From: Paraspadella gotoi
Lineage: Eukaryota > Chaetognatha
Direction: 5' to 3'
Assembly: GCA_051294375.1 (NCBI GenBank)
Contig: CM119266.1
Coordinates: 4,320,530-4,384,529 of the forward strand
DNA length: 64,000 nt
Part shown: positions 46,376 through 59,434 of the stretch, in pieces
Position numbering within the stretch: the stretch's first letter is position 1
Layout: every line of letters starts with the position of its first letter
Translations under genes and position numbers: made by a program
Notes under the pieces: generated by a model
The model's database searches: none
Told to the model about the DNA's origin: nothing
What the model saw: the letters and a program-made list of their open reading frames with translations, nothing else

Positions 46376-48317
46376 ATGGAACAAATAATTCAAGAAAATC
46401 AATCTTGCTTTAAATACGAAGTCCAAAAAGTCGAATCGGGTTTGACCCGACAACATCGGTTCCAGAAAGAAAAAGAAAAAGTTAACCAAGACGCGTCGAC
46501 GCAATTCGCGATTTCCAAAGATATCACAAATGAGGCTTGGGATAAAGTTCATATCTACTGGACAAACGTGATCAAATTCTCACTTTTTCACGTCGCCGCG
46601 GTCTATGCCCTGGTCTTCGAGGTGAAAGAGTCAAAATGGAAGACGCTTCTCTGGTCTTATCTTCTTTATCTTTTCGGTAAGACATTTCTCTGGGTTTATT
46701 TGTAAGGCGGGAGGGTTCGTTAAATACAAAAGTTTATTTCAATGCTTTAGGCATGATCGGTGTGACAGCGGGGACGCATCGACTTTGGGCCCATCAAACT
46801 TACAAAGCTAATTTTCCCCTGCGCTTTATATTGGTCTTTCTACAGACCCTGGCTTTCCAGAATGATGTTATAGAATGGGTCAGAGATCATCGTGTTCACC
46901 ACAGATTCAGGTAATTTCTGAAACAGTTATAGACAAATGAATTACTAATAAATTTTAAAACTTACTGTGGTTTACTGTTCAACGTTAGATTTTTTTGGCG
47001 TGATAATACAATAGTGTAACAGAATTTATGACTTTCGTCGATTCTTGTAGCGAAACTGATGCAGACCCTCACAACGCCAAAAGAGGATTTTTCTTTTCCC
47101 ATATCGGTTGGGTTTTACAAAAGAAACATCCCGATGTCACAACAAAAGGAAAGCACGTGGATATAAGTGACCTCTACAGTGACCCACTTCTTGTTATTCA
47201 AAGGTATTACATTTATATTTATAGAGACATTTGTTTTTAATCGCTTTTGACGTTTAAAAAACTTTTTACAATTTTTTATATATTCTTACTTAACCCCTTC
47301 AGTCTAACTATTAAAAAGATGAAATCTGAAATGTTGGTGACAATTATTACCTAAAACTAAGACAGTATGTAAATGGTTTCAGAAAATTTTACAAACCGTT
47401 GGTTGCACTGATATGCTTCATTATGCCTACCGTCGTACCGTATTATTTCTGGAATGAAACTATTTGGAATGCGTAAGTTAAAAAATTTAATTACGACTCT
47501 TTAAAAAGCGTTTCTTTCCATCCATACTTCAGTTTATTTATGTCCATTGTCCATATCTAGTTATTTCGTCGCCGCAATCCTTCGTTATTGCATCTGCCTT
47601 AATTGCACCTTTCTTGTCAACTCTGCGGCGCATCTGTGGGGGACGCGTCCGGTCGATAGGAAGTTGAATCCCGCCGAGAATTTTATAGTCAGTCTCGTCA
47701 CAACTGGGGAAGGATGGCACAATTATCATCATGCATTTCCTCAGGTAGATCTTACGTTTCCGCTCTTGATCGAGAGATAATTGGATAAATCAAATCACAT
47801 TTTTTAATTGGTTTGTTATGTAACATCACTCTACCAGTTTGTTATGAACGCAAATAACTGTTAAATGAGGCAATGAAAGCTGATGGTCAAACTGACTAAA
47901 ATCTGATGAACCTAATAAACTAATGAAAAAAAAAACACTCTTTTATATAGATTCTGTTGCTTTCCTAGTCAAATTTTTTTTACATTTACATATTTTCCAA
48001 TTTTTGACTTTTTTCTTCAACATCTTAATCGAAATTGTTGTAAAATAGTTCCTAAGATTTTTAAAAATACATATATAATATATATTCCTCACAAGGATTA
48101 CTCGGCGGCGGAACTGCGGTTCCCCATAATTTCATGGGCCTTCAACGGAGCGACCCACTTCATCGATTTCATGGAGAAAATCGGTTGGGCGACAGATTTG
48201 CATCGCGTGGATCCTGACATCGTGGAGAGAAGAAAGAAGCGTTGTGGGGATGGAACCACAATGGTGGACAACATCAGCCTCAGATGGAACGGCGCTGAAC
48301 AGTCAAAGAGTGATTGA
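46376..48317 (+). CDS. acyl-CoA delta-9 desaturase (stearoyl-CoA desaturase type)
   Basis: Six in-frame exons, 46376-46676, 46751-46910, 47051-47203, 47383-47472, 47561-47744 and 48096-48317, give 369 residues, the usual size. All three histidine boxes are present: HRLWAH (about 110-115), HRVHHRFSETDADPHN (147-162) and GEGWHNYHH (284-292), plus NSAAHLWG (255-262). These bind the di-iron centre that inserts the delta-9 double bond into fatty acyl-CoA in the ER membrane, with cytochrome b5 as electron donor. Hydrophobic pairs flank the boxes. The position after HRVHH is Arg where many homologues have Lys. The start ATG follows in-frame stops. An AATAAA lies near 48690. The gene is divergent from the lectin-like gene. 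Several paralogous desaturases are common in invertebrates, so I give no precise symbol. Confidence 0.93.
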
Positions 48318-49118
48318 TGTTTTGACCTCGCAGCGACGTTTTTGATGCCGACTGTGTTACGGTTATGTGGAGAAACGGTAACGTTCGACGGTGTGTGGTT
48401 TTAGTTCGTTGTTGTTAGTTTACGCAAGTAGTATAGCCCCTTACGGAAAGGCTGTTAAGTGCATATAATCTCTAACTTCGTGATAAATAGTTGGAACAAA
48501 CAGAAATCGTTTTTGAGGATTTTGAACATCCATTTATATATTATCTTTAAGTCGGTATTTCCTTTTCTAGACGTTTATACGTATCATCAACGCTTAATCC
48601 TTCAAATTTTGGTTTTCAAAACTTTTAAATGTTATCTATTTTGGCTCTAGAAAGTTACGTTTATACTATTTTAAATGACTTTTGTTTAAATAAATTTGAT
48701 AAGATTATCTACATAGGCCGTTTTATTTTCTTTTTTTGGACTTTCAACAGGTTGTATTTAAAACGGTAATAGAAAAATATTTGGGGTGAAATTTGCCAAA
48801 ATAGTAATCTTTTAAAATTCGTTCATAAGTTAAGCAATGAGTTAAGGGCTCGTAAATCGTGTGGTAAAAGAGTTTACTCTTTTACAAATAATAATTGAAT
48901 GTTTTTTGTTTTTGTTTTTTTATTGACTAGAAAATACTAAAAATAAAATTCGCTACATGACATAACAGAATTTAGTTTTTTTTTACTTCAACTTTTGTTT
49001 CTGTTTAATAACGATTCATGATCCCACACACCTTGCTTTTCCAAGTATTTCTCTTTTAATCAAAAGAATTCATTCAAGGCAATGAGAATTGTGCATTTTC
49101 ATCTATAATCGATGCTAA
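48318..49118. other. convergent spacer (desaturase / FBXL7 3' ends)
   Basis: 801 bp between two convergent stop codons. AT-rich, probably both 3' UTRs, with an AATAAA near 48690 for the desaturase. No other gene is supported. Confidence 0.5.
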
Positions 49119-52100
49119 TCAGCTACTCAAATCAGGATCGTTGTGTTCGACCTGACATCTGCGACACAAATGTCGAATCGCTTGGACGACTTCGCTTTCG
49201 AGAATCGCAGGTCCGCAGTCGGCCAGATTAAGGATGTGAAGTCCAGGCGCCGCGGAGGCCATCTTCAACAGTCCTAGAGATGTAGAAAGATCATTTTATA
49301 GTCAAAACTTAAATCGCGTATGCGCCTTTTTATAAATGTTACAATCTTACCCGCTGGCGTGACCGTCTTGCAGCCAGCCAAAGATAGGCGCCGCAGACTG
49401 GCGCCGCATCCTTGAACGAGCGCCGCAAGACCGGCGTCACTGACGTCGCAACGTCCGGCGTCGAGGGCACGTAGCTTGAAGCAATGACGTCCCAACCAGA
49501 CGAGGGAAGCGTCAGATACGCCACAGCACCCGCGAACGTTTAAATACCTGGAACATAGTTTAGATAATCTTTTTATATAACTGTCGCAACAGCCAACTTT
49601 ATTTTATTGCTAGTCCGGAGTATATTCCGAAATATAATACTTGAGTGAGTGGTCCTTTTATCAAACTTACAATTGAAATACAGAAATGAGATACCCCTTT
49701 TTTGTAATCAGAATCTGTTCCCACAAAACTACCCGATCGAATTTCATGAAATTTTACATGTCCTAATGAAACTAAAATTGAAAATTTTTTTGCTAATTAA
49801 TCGGTGTTTGAAGATGCATGGTTCATCTTTTTTCTCCCAATTTTCCAGAATTATTCCAAATCTGACTCTAACCGCTGATGTTCATGAAGCTGAAACTTAG
49901 GTAAATTAATGAGTAATTAATATTTTTGTGGTAATAAATACGTTTATTAGGAAAAAAAATTTTGAACATTTTTTGCCCCTATGGGGCCCCTCCTGGGGCC
50001 AATTTCTCGGCTCAGGGGTCAAATATTTCATTAAAATCTATTCAGTAGTTTTCTCGTAACGTGTTCTGGTCACAAAAAAGGGGTACCTCATTTTACAATA
50101 TGAAGCCTTCTGTATAGAACTACTTTACTAAAGGGATGTCAGATACACCGGGAGTAAATAAAGTTCACTATGAATCTTGATTGAAAGATTTGCCGGGTCC
50201 TGCTATGTTATTATTTCTTAACCCATTACAGGTTGTCTTAAGATAGCTTACATTGTAACAAATATATAATTTTTATATCGTTTGAAATTTAAAAAAATAA
50301 GGCTACTGATTAGCGCCATCAATCTGACCTCAATTTGTGGCAGTTTTGAGCGACGCATTTGACGCCATCGTCCGAGATAGCGTCGCACTTAGCGGCGCTC
50401 AAGTAGCGCAAGTTTGAACCCAAAATGGTCAGGGCGCGAAGAGACGCGTCCGTTATCTGGGTAAAATGGAAATTAGCGGTCTAACGAAAACTGTTTCTTT
50501 TCAACATTTTTTCTTTTTAACAGTTAAGAAATTTCAGTTAAGAATTGAAATTGATAATATTTAACCTGTTGGCAATCAGCGACGGACACTGCTTGCAAGC
50601 GTCTGCAATTTGTCGTCAGCTGCACGATACCAGAGTCCGTCACATTAGTGCAACGTCGCAAATAAATGTGGGTCAGTTCCGTGCAGTACGTAGTCAGAAT
50701 CTGGAACCGAAAGAATTACATTTGCATAGAATCGATAGATGTAGAATTACATTTTTATTGTAGAAAAAGAGATCTAAATAATCATTAAAAAAAGAATTAT
50801 TATCATGTGAATCGATAATATGCATCAAAGTAATTCAAAGAATTGAGGCACACATCATCTCACCTGAAGACCGCGGTCGTCCAGCGAGGCGCAGTCGCTC
50901 ATGTCGAGATATCGGAGCATCACTTGCCGAGAATCCGCACCGGCGCCGGAGACGGCCAGCGCCATTAGAGCTTCCGGCGTCAGGCCGATGCAACTGACCG
51001 AAGTGCAGCCTAAGAAGACGACAGAGGATTTATGTACAGTACATTGTGCACTAAAGCGTAAAAAAAATATTAAAAGCAAGTATGTAGAATCAAATTCAAA
51101 TATTTATGAACAATTATTTTTTATTTTTCAGTATTCGCATCAACCCTTATTTATACATAATAATTACTCACCATAGAAAAGGTCAAAATTTTTTTTTTTT
51201 TTTTTGAAAAATTTTTTTAGGATTTTGACCCACTTAATCAAATAATTTTCTTTTTATTAACTTTTTGCGAAAAAAAATTAAATAAAATAAAAATTTTGAA
51301 AAGTCTTAATAAATGAATTTTTGATTAATATTTATATTTTATTTTATCAACTTTTTATGAGGAATTCTAATCTGCTTTTAAAACTAAGAACTAACTATTT
51401 TAAAATTTTAAAATATGGGTTAAAGCGAAAATAGAAAAACTTAAATTTTTTTTTTATATATCAATATTATTTAGTTCAAAACTTCATGGTCAACTATTTG
51501 AATTTTGATCTGCAACTTTCACTACGCCTTATTGTACACCCTACTAAATACATACTTTCAAATGAAGATCTCAGTAATCGTAACATTGTAAATTTTTTCG
51601 TCCTGTATGAATCTCTGATATCATGTTGAATACGCAATTCATTTAAATTAGAGAAATTAAAATTTTTCAACTACTACACTCAGAAAAGATTCTTATTTCA
51701 TTTTTAGAGTATTGAAACCATGTAATAAAAGTTGATGGAACTTCGTAATAATCGTAATATGTACGCCGTCGCCTGAATCCCTTACCCGCCAAATCGAGTC
51801 GTTCCAAATTAGTACACGTGGACACGACAGCGAAGAGACCAGAGTTGGTGACGTTGAGGCATCCGACGAGAGAGAGGAAACGAAGCTCGGGACAAGATCG
51901 AGAGAGAACAAGGACGCCCTCGTCGGTTAATAAACGACAACCTGGAAACGAGAAATTATTACTCTATAATTTTTACAACCATTATAAAAATTATCCATTC
52001 ATTAACTAAATAAACTATTTTCCCTTCGGACTTTGGGCAGACTTGCTACCTACTATCATCTAATGATCTATGAAAAGACAGCTGCGGGGCGAGAAGCCTC

Positions 52101-55100
52101 TTTCAGCCAACTTGTAGTTATTTGACTTTTATTTATAGTTTTTAAACCAGTCAGACGGAAAATTGCCCTAGATTTACTCATTGCTCTTTTATTGTATTGA
52201 CCATTTGTCTATAGTAATTACTATTCAACTAATTCCTACAACGACGAATACTTCTGACTCTGAGTAAGTTCAGACATGCTGCGTACGGACCCGAAAGATC
52301 GACGCTTTCTAGTGTCAAACAGACGTTTGGCGTTTCCCGCGAGAGGCGCCGCGTGAGTTGAATGACGGCGGCGTCAACGTTGAGATCCGCGTCGTGCAGT
52401 TCCAGCGCCGTCCACTTTTGCGGCGCCCAAATCACAGAGTGCCATCTGCGGTACCAAATAATAAGGCGTATAAATCTTTACATAGAAAAAAATAATAATA
52501 GACATATCGTCGCATTTAAATTAACAATTATTAAATTTCTCGTCCCAAAATTAGATATATACGCTTTCGTAGCCATTTATCAATGATTATTGATACGTAT
52601 ATATCTAATTTTGTGACGAGAAATGTAATCATTGTTACTTTAAACCATTGATATACCTTGAATTTACCTTTTGCAAACCCTCGACGCTCGCACGATTTCC
52701 TGGGTCGGCAGCAAAGCGAAAATCTTCCACATCTCGTCGTCGCTCAATTTCCCGAAGAGACTCTTGTCCTCTCGTCGCAGCGGGAGATCCGCATCCTCCG
52801 CTCCCGCCGCCGCCGAGCGGAATCCCTGCCGCGCTCGAGGCGAGTGGGCGTGGCGCCATTGTAGCTGCTGTTGGTCCCGCGGCAGAAAAGCTTCGTCGTA
52901 AGCGGAGATAGCTGGATGCTGTGTCGGCAGACCGCCCGGCGGACGCGGCGGCAGCGTCGGCGGTCCACCGGGTCCGTGGTCCGCTTCTCCGGAGTGGGTG
53001 GAGTGAAGGGAGAAGGCCGAGTGACCGGATCGGTTCGATCGGCCTCCGGATGATCCGCCGGAGTGACCCGGCTCTGAACTCCGGCCGGAAAAGCGGAGGC
53101 TGTCGACGCAGCCGCTGTCGTAGGTCGCCGACGCGCCGGAGTTGGAATCCTCGCTTCGCCACCAGGATGAGGTGTCGCTGATTCCTGGAAAACATGAAAC
53201 GTGACACACAGTTGAAATAATTTGAAAACTATTTTAAAATTTAATTACTATATACGTAAATTGGAGTTCGTTCGGCATAAAATACCGCAATAATAACGGC
53301 GATAAGTATTTATGGCTTTTTATATCAAATCCCGGGGTTTGAGTAATTATCATAGATTATTTCCTCTCCTGAGCCAATTTATGATCGGACTCCCTCTATA
53401 TCGACTTTTAAGGCTTAAGCATAAAAAATTATTTGGGACAGAAAAGGGAGAAATTTTGATGGACAGAAGCGTCAAAAAAGATCTTTTCGGCGATTAATTT
53501 CGAGTTTTCCCCCGCCCCCCGTCGCGCTTTGTTTCATTTGTTGGTTTTTGTAAAAAGATATTGAAAAGTCGAGAGGAATAACAAAGTAGACGCGCACGCA
53601 AACCCAGAGTCCAGAGAGAGAGAGAGAGAGTAATTGGAGAAAAGGCTATGAAAAGAAAAAAAGAGAACAAAACCCTGTCTCTGTTGAGTATCGAATGTTG
53701 TTCTTTTTCGCTGGAGGGGTAAGGAAAGAAAAAGAAAGAAAACATGATACAAAGAAATGAAATAGAATAAGAAAGTATGGTGAAAGCTTTAAAAAATAAT
53801 AAAATAAAAAAAGAAAGAAATGCAAGAAAGGAAAAAAGTAAGACGGAACATTGAAATTGGATAAAATAATAATAAAAAAAAATAAAGAAAAATTAAAAGT
53901 AATAAAACAGAAAAAAGAAAGACAGAAAGAATAGAAAGAGAAAAACAGAAAAAGGAGAAGGGAAGCGGAAAAAATCGATGCATTGCGCCGACCGCAGTTT
54001 TTGCTGCGGGACAAAGAAAATCGATAAGAGTTAGTGACAAAGAAAACAGAGAGGGACGGAGACTAAACAATTAAAATCACATCTCGAAAAAGAAAAATCG
54101 AAACTGAGATATGTTTGCATATGGATTTCTACGACAGAGGCCGACGGATAAAGGGTTTGAAACCGACGCCGAAAGAATTGTTATAGTTTGTCGTTCTGCA
54201 ACCGACGATTCGAGAGTTAATTGCAAAAAGAGTTAATCGTAAGGCTGGGATGGGATGTAAATTAATTTATAACAAATGGATTTTAAAGCTGAAAATTGCA
54301 ACATTACAATTACATTACGATCTTACATGATTTGATATATTAATAATAAATATCGGCATTCACCTGTCGGTGATTCCATCTCGTCTCCTTTCGATCTCTG
54401 ATTATAAGGTTTAAACGCGGAGATCCTGCGTCCCTGCGGCTGCTGCTGCTGAAGCGCCACCATTTCGACGGCGGGATCGTAGCGAACCGGACCGGGAGGC
54501 GTGACGAGACCGCCGGGGTAGTAACTCGGATTCGCCTCGAGGTTGCCATGGAAACCGGGGGGCGTTGCCCTGGCAGCGTCACGATGACGCCAATTAGCCG
54601 CCACCATCTCTTGTTCGCGTTTGGAGAGACCGCGTTTGGCGAGGCTGAGGCTGCAGGGGAGATCCTGTGTTAAGGGGAGAGGGAAGTTCAAAGATCAAGA
54701 TCACTTTAGTTAAGTATTACATGAGCTCATTTGAATCCTTTGTACTTCTTAACAATATTAATAAAAACAGAAAAATGGAACTTCATGTAAAACGGAATAT
54801 ATATTTATAAACATTTTTTAAAATTGACTACAAAATGCAAATGAGATTGATGACTTAAAATTTAAATATTAGAAATTTTAAAAACCGCGCCCACGCCCAC
54901 CTGAAACGACGTCGTCTGAGTCCCGTCGACGATCACGTCCGCCTCAACGTGAAACTGCGCGCCGGTCGGCGACGGCGTCTGATTGGTCGACGCCGCGTCC
55001 AGCGAAATTCTTGCTCGCTGATTGGTCGACGCCGCGTCCAGCGACATTCTTGCTCGCTGATTGGTCAAGATCGGCGGCGCCGCTTCTTCGCAGTGGAATC

Positions 55101-55312
55101 TCGCGCGGTTTTGATGATGGTGAGGATTTAGACGAGGGACTAGATGAGCAGCGGCCGAAGGGGTGGATTCTCCGGATAGCGGGGGTGGTGGGTCGGGGGA
55201 GAGTGGCGGGGGTGTTGAGATGGATAGCGGGGTGGTTGGGATGATGGAGAAGAGCTGGAGGATCCAGGGAAGGCGATGTGGTCGAGTGAGTGACCATCGC
55301 GTCGCCGGTCAT
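49119..55312 (-). CDS. FBXL7: F-box/LRR-repeat protein 7 homologue (5' end incomplete)
   Basis: Minus-strand exons 49119-49273, 49351-49547, 50329-50456, 50566-50700, 50864-51009, 51786-51941, 52291-52445, 52668-53184 and 54364-54664 join in frame. A further exon ends at 54901 (...DGTQTTSFQ) and extends upstream an uncertain distance, up to about 55312. A disordered Ser/Pro/Gly-rich N-terminal part precedes an F-box (KLSDDEMWKIFALLPTQEIV, RASRVCKRWHSVIW). Then come LRRs in FBXL7 order: LTRRLSRETPNVCLTLESV, GCRLLTDEGV, NLERLDLAGCTSVSCIGLT, RYLDMSDCASLDDRGLQ, YLRRCTNVTDSGI. The end, CRRCQVEHNDPD, matches the family's CKRCVIEHTNP. FBXL7 is the substrate receptor of an SCF ubiquitin ligase (with SKP1 through the F-box). 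The donor after the 52291 exon is a weak gtccgt, accepted because phase and homology agree. More 5' exons probably lie in the gapped region. Confidence 0.85.
50140..50280. repeat. dispersed repeat in FBXL7 intron
   Basis: Carries CTTGATTGAAAGATTTGCCG and GGGTCCTGCTATGTTATTAT, close relatives of 20390-20440 in KLHL18. Part of an interspersed family of unknown type. Confidence 0.35.
53625..54080. repeat. 450-bp purine-rich tract in FBXL7 intron
   Basis: The plus strand is almost entirely A and G (AAAGAAAGAA-type), with a GAGAGA run just before it (53613-53632). The matching minus-strand frames are Phe/Ser/Leu low complexity. It is simple-sequence DNA, not coding. Confidence 0.6.
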
Positions 55313-55794
55313 TTCTGGGGGGAAAAAGGAAAAAAGAATAATTGATATTTTTATTTTTATTTCTTGAACAAATTAACAGGTCACCAATTTTGAAAGTTAA
55401 AAAGTAGAAAAATAGGTGAACATAATGGTTACCTACAAACAGATTAAATTTGGCATATAGGTTTAGAGACCGATCTAATATAAAACAAATTTTATCTTAA
55501 TTATAAATTCTCTAGAACAAGATACATAAAGCAAAACATATGAATGTTGAAAGGAAATGTAAGACGCATTCGTGTTACTATACACCAAAGCTCACTGTAG
55601 CACGAACGGCACAACCTTCTCTCCCGCCCACCAATTATCACAGCCATCACATATATCACAAATGTTTCGTGAAACGTGGCTCCCGAAAAACGGTTTCCTC
55701 ACTCGACGAAACTCTTACTCCAGCCTTATCCTTTTTACTCATTCGAGCAACGCGGAAAACGAATAATTCAAACGCTAAACGAGATCTCGTAACA
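55313..55794. other. AT-rich region upstream of the last visible FBXL7 exon
   Basis: No exon is supported. Probably intronic to FBXL7 if further 5' exons exist to the right. Confidence 0.4.
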
Positions 55795-55907
<113 letters not shown>

Positions 55908-56039
55908 CCGCCGACGGGATAATGATGCCCGCTTTTCGGCTCCCGTCGTCAGAGGAGCGCGTGTGCTAGTTTAGCGTGTACAGCATGCACGCATTTGCGT
56001 GAGTGCGTGAGTCGAGACGACCGAAGGAAATGGTGAATG

Positions 56040-56275
56040 CGATAATGCGGGGCGTCACAAAATGCGGGGCGTCCCAAAATGAGTAGCGTAAGAAAATTCC
56101 ACACGGTCCAAAATGCGGCACCCCTAAAATGAACGGAATTTCAAAATTCGCCGCGGTGCTCCAAAATGCGGAGCGCACACAGAAATGCGCTAAAATACGA
56201 AAATGCGCGGCACCAGAAAATTCGCGGCACCCGAAAATGCGCGGAACACGAAAATGCGCGGCGCCAGAGAAACGC
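56040..56275. repeat. degenerate minisatellite with AAAATGCG core
   Basis: At least a dozen diverged units of about 15-20 bp share AAAATGCG(C)GGC or AAAATTCGC. They are best preserved at 56195-56275 (GAAAATGCGCGGCAC). GC- and CpG-rich in AT-rich surroundings. Confidence 0.65.
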
Positions 56276-56324
56276 GGTTCCAAACAAATTTCTCGTTTCT
56301 CGTGGTTGTTCATGCGGAAGAGAG

Positions 56325-56496
56325 ATAGGACAGAGAGAGGGAGAGAGGGAGAGAGAGAGAGAGAGAGAAGGGAGAGAAGATGAGAGAGAATTTTCCTCGC
56401 CGAAAATTTCGAGCCAGAAAATTCCGGAGCTGAGACTTTAATCGACCGAAAATTTAAGGGAAAGAAAGAAAAGTCTTTAGTTTAGAGAAAAGAATG

Positions 56497-56583
<87 letters not shown>

Positions 56584-56590
56584 AGACAGG
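56325..56590. repeat. (GA)n microsatellite cluster
   Basis: GA runs at about 56330-56372 and 56497-56581, separated by ordinary sequence. From 56591 to 57430 the plus strand is A-rich and G-rich simple sequence (AAAGAAAAAA) with no coding signal. Confidence 0.8.
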
Positions 56591-57464
56591 AAGAATGAAA
56601 GAGAGAGATATGTAGAGAGAGGGAGAGTGAATTTTAAATAACAAAAATCTTTTTAGGGATAACGAATTATGAAAATAAGTTGTTATTCGTGATTTGAGAT
56701 TAAATCGCAAAGTTTCTTAATTTAAATTAATTTCTTTATTAGTTTTCAAAGTAAGATTATAAGCAAAGTGAGAAAGCATGTGGGAAGAGAAAGATATAAA
56801 GAAAAAAAAAGAAAGAAAAGGGAAAGAAGGAAAAAGGAGCAGAGTTGAATACACGAATAAGAAAAGAAAAGAAGAGATATGTGTTGTGGTAAAGAAAAAA
56901 GAAAGGGAGGAAAAAAGGAATAAGAAAAGAAGAAACGAAAAAAAGAAGAACAACAAAAAACAAGTAAAAAACAAGTGGAAATAAGAGGATTTAATGAGAT
57001 AATACAAAAAAAGTAATAAGTAAAAAGTGCAAAAAAAGTAGAGAACAAAAAATAAATTACAAAACAGATGGAAATAGATGGAATCTTGGAAAGAAAGAAA
57101 AAAGAAAAAAATATTAAAATAACCGAACGAAACGAAAATAGAAAAGAGATTAAAAAAAATATAAAAAAGCGGGGGAAAAAAATTAACAAAAATAATAATC
57201 AAATGTTTTTGGGAGAAGAAAGGAAACAAAGGGCGTCGGTAAAGAAAAAAAAACAAAAAACTTTAAGAATTAAAATGGCGCCGGAAAAATAAAAGTGAAT
57301 AGAAATGAATTTGTTGAACCCAAAAAAAGGTATCGGGTTCCGGAAAATAGTCTCGTTTTGAAACCGGATGAGGCAGAAAAAAAAGTGGCGTCGCTTTTCA
57401 CGCGTCAATAAACCACTTTGCGCACGCATAGTCACCCGTTCGATTTCAGGGAATTGTTCCGCTT

Positions 57465-57574
57465 TTTACCTCGCCCTGGCAGCTCCGCGGCACGGTGGAC
57501 AGGCGATATGCGGCAGTGCACGGCGTCGGCAGCTGCACCGGCAGCGGCTCCGACGGAATCGGTGAGTGTCGAAT
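57465..57574 (-). CDS. candidate exon, alanine-rich (weak)
   Basis: On the minus strand an open GC-rich stretch (DSVGAAAGAAADAVHC...) ends at a possible donor GGCGAG|gtaaaa. On the plus strand the same block ends in a good donor, AATCG|gtgagt. Either strand could hold a real exon. The minus reading would fit an upstream FBXL7 exon. It stands out from the simple-sequence DNA around it, but nothing confirms it. Confidence 0.25.
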
Positions 57575-57750
57575 ATCAATTCCCTAACAATATCTAAATA
57601 TATATACATTAGTTAATTAATAATCATAGAGAAAGCGCTTTCGTTTCATAACCTCGGGAAATGTTCGTCTGATTCCTTTTATGTCGTTTATGATTACGTT
57701 GTTAACAATTACGTGCTCGCGTTGTACATTGCGCGCGCGCTAGAAAACTT

Positions 57751-58559
57751 NNNNNNNNNNNNNNNNNNNNNNNNNNNNNNNNNNNNNNNNNNNNNNNNNN
57801 NNNNNNNNNNNNNNNNNNNNNNNNNNNNNNNNNNNNNNNNNNNNNNNNNNNNNNNNNNNNNNNNNNNNNNNNNNNNNNNNNNNNNNNNNNNNNNNNNNNN
57901 NNNNNNNNNNNNNNNNNNNNNNNNNNNNNNNNNNNNNNNNNNNNNNNNNNNNNNNNNNNNNNNNNNNNNNNNNNNNNNNNNNNNNNNNNNNNNNNNNNNN
58001 NNNNNNNNNNNNNNNNNNNNNNNNNNNNNNNNNNNNNNNNNNNNNNNNNNNNNNNNNNNNNNNNNNNNNNNNNNNNNNNNNNNNNNNNNNNNNNNNNNNN
58101 NNNNNNNNNNNNNNNNNNNNNNNNNNNNNNNNNNNNNNNNNNNNNNNNNNNNNNNNNNNNNNNNNNNNNNNNNNNNNNNNNNNNNNNNNNNNNNNNNNNN
58201 NNNNNNNNNNNNNNNNNNNNNNNNNNNNNNNNNNNNNNNNNNNNNNNNNNNNNNNNNNNNNNNNNNNNNNNNNNNNNNNNNNNNNNNNNNNNNNNNNNNN
58301 NNNNNNNNNNNNNNNNNNNNNNNNNNNNNNNNNNNNNNNNNNNNNNNNNNNNNNNNNNNNNNNNNNNNNNNNNNNNNNNNNNNNNNNNNNNNNNNNNNNN
58401 NNNNNNNNNNNNNNNNNNNNNNNNNNNNNNNNNNNNNNNNNNNNNNNNNNNNNNNNNNNNNNNNNNNNNNNNNNNNNNNNNNNNNNNNNNNNNNNNNNNN
58501 NNNNNNNNNNNNNNNNNNNNNNNNNNNNNNNNNNNNNNNNNNNNNNNNNNNNNNNNNNN
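57751..58559. other. assembly gap (809 N)
   Basis: Unknown bases. Open frames that cross this and the other N runs are meaningless. Confidence 0.98.
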
Positions 58560-59206
58560 CAGCAGAAGGGTCAGTCCGCAGCCAAGAGGTCACGTCCGTC
58601 CGTATTTCCGACTCTAATCTTCTCCGTCGAAATTTAGGGGGACGGACGTTCGGACGGGAGTACAAACGGACGGACGGACAAACGGGCGGACCGAACTCGC
58701 GATATTCCAATTGGCGATTCCGATTTGTCGGACTGACGACGCGTCTCGCGTTTCATTATTCAATTCCTTATTTGTTCAGATTCGGAAAAACAAATTGGTT
58801 ATCGATGAATCAAATTACATACGGAAGAGAGAATCGAGGTTATTAAATCGATTGCCCTTTTGTTCGAATTAGAAAAAAATCCTCTTTTTTCGGTAATTTA
58901 TTGTTGTTTTTTTTTAGTTTGAAGTAATTAGTCGAGACTAGAAACAACTATAAATTTATTTCATTACTCGAAACAATAGTAAAAGCCAATTAATATTCAC
59001 GGCCGTTACCAGTTGCGGCCGTCCTTAGATCCGTGCGAAGTTATTGTTAATTATTAACTAAAAAAAATGTTTTTGGCGGAAAATTAAGCGTATTTTCCAT
59101 TTTTTTTCGTAATTAAATCTCAGTTATTTTTTTTAAGTTGTCTTTTTTCCATTTGCGGATTCGGTCCAACAAAAAGTGGAGTTCCATTCATGATGCTTCC
59201 GTCCAT
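58560..59206. other. sequence between gaps, no gene called
   Basis: A GACG/GGAC-rich patch (58640-58690) followed by AT-rich DNA. No supported exon. Confidence 0.5.
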
Positions 59207-59434
59207 NNNNNNNNNNNNNNNNNNNNNNNNNNNNNNNNNNNNNNNNNNNNNNNNNNNNNNNNNNNNNNNNNNNNNNNNNNNNNNNNNNNNNNNNNNNNNN
59301 NNNNNNNNNNNNNNNNNNNNNNNNNNNNNNNNNNNNNNNNNNNNNNNNNNNNNNNNNNNNNNNNNNNNNNNNNNNNNNNNNNNNNNNNNNNNNNNNNNNN
59401 NNNNNNNNNNNNNNNNNNNNNNNNNNNNNNNNNN
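59207..59434. other. assembly gap (228 N)
   Basis: Unknown bases. Confidence 0.98.

Noticed and set aside
56717-57256. 179-codon Phe/Leu-rich minus-strand frame
   Set aside because: It is the complement of an A/G-rich simple-sequence tract. The apparent membrane protein is a composition artefact.
57713-58846. Open frames crossing N runs (also at 59.1-63.9 kb)
   Set aside because: The N bases cannot support a reading frame.
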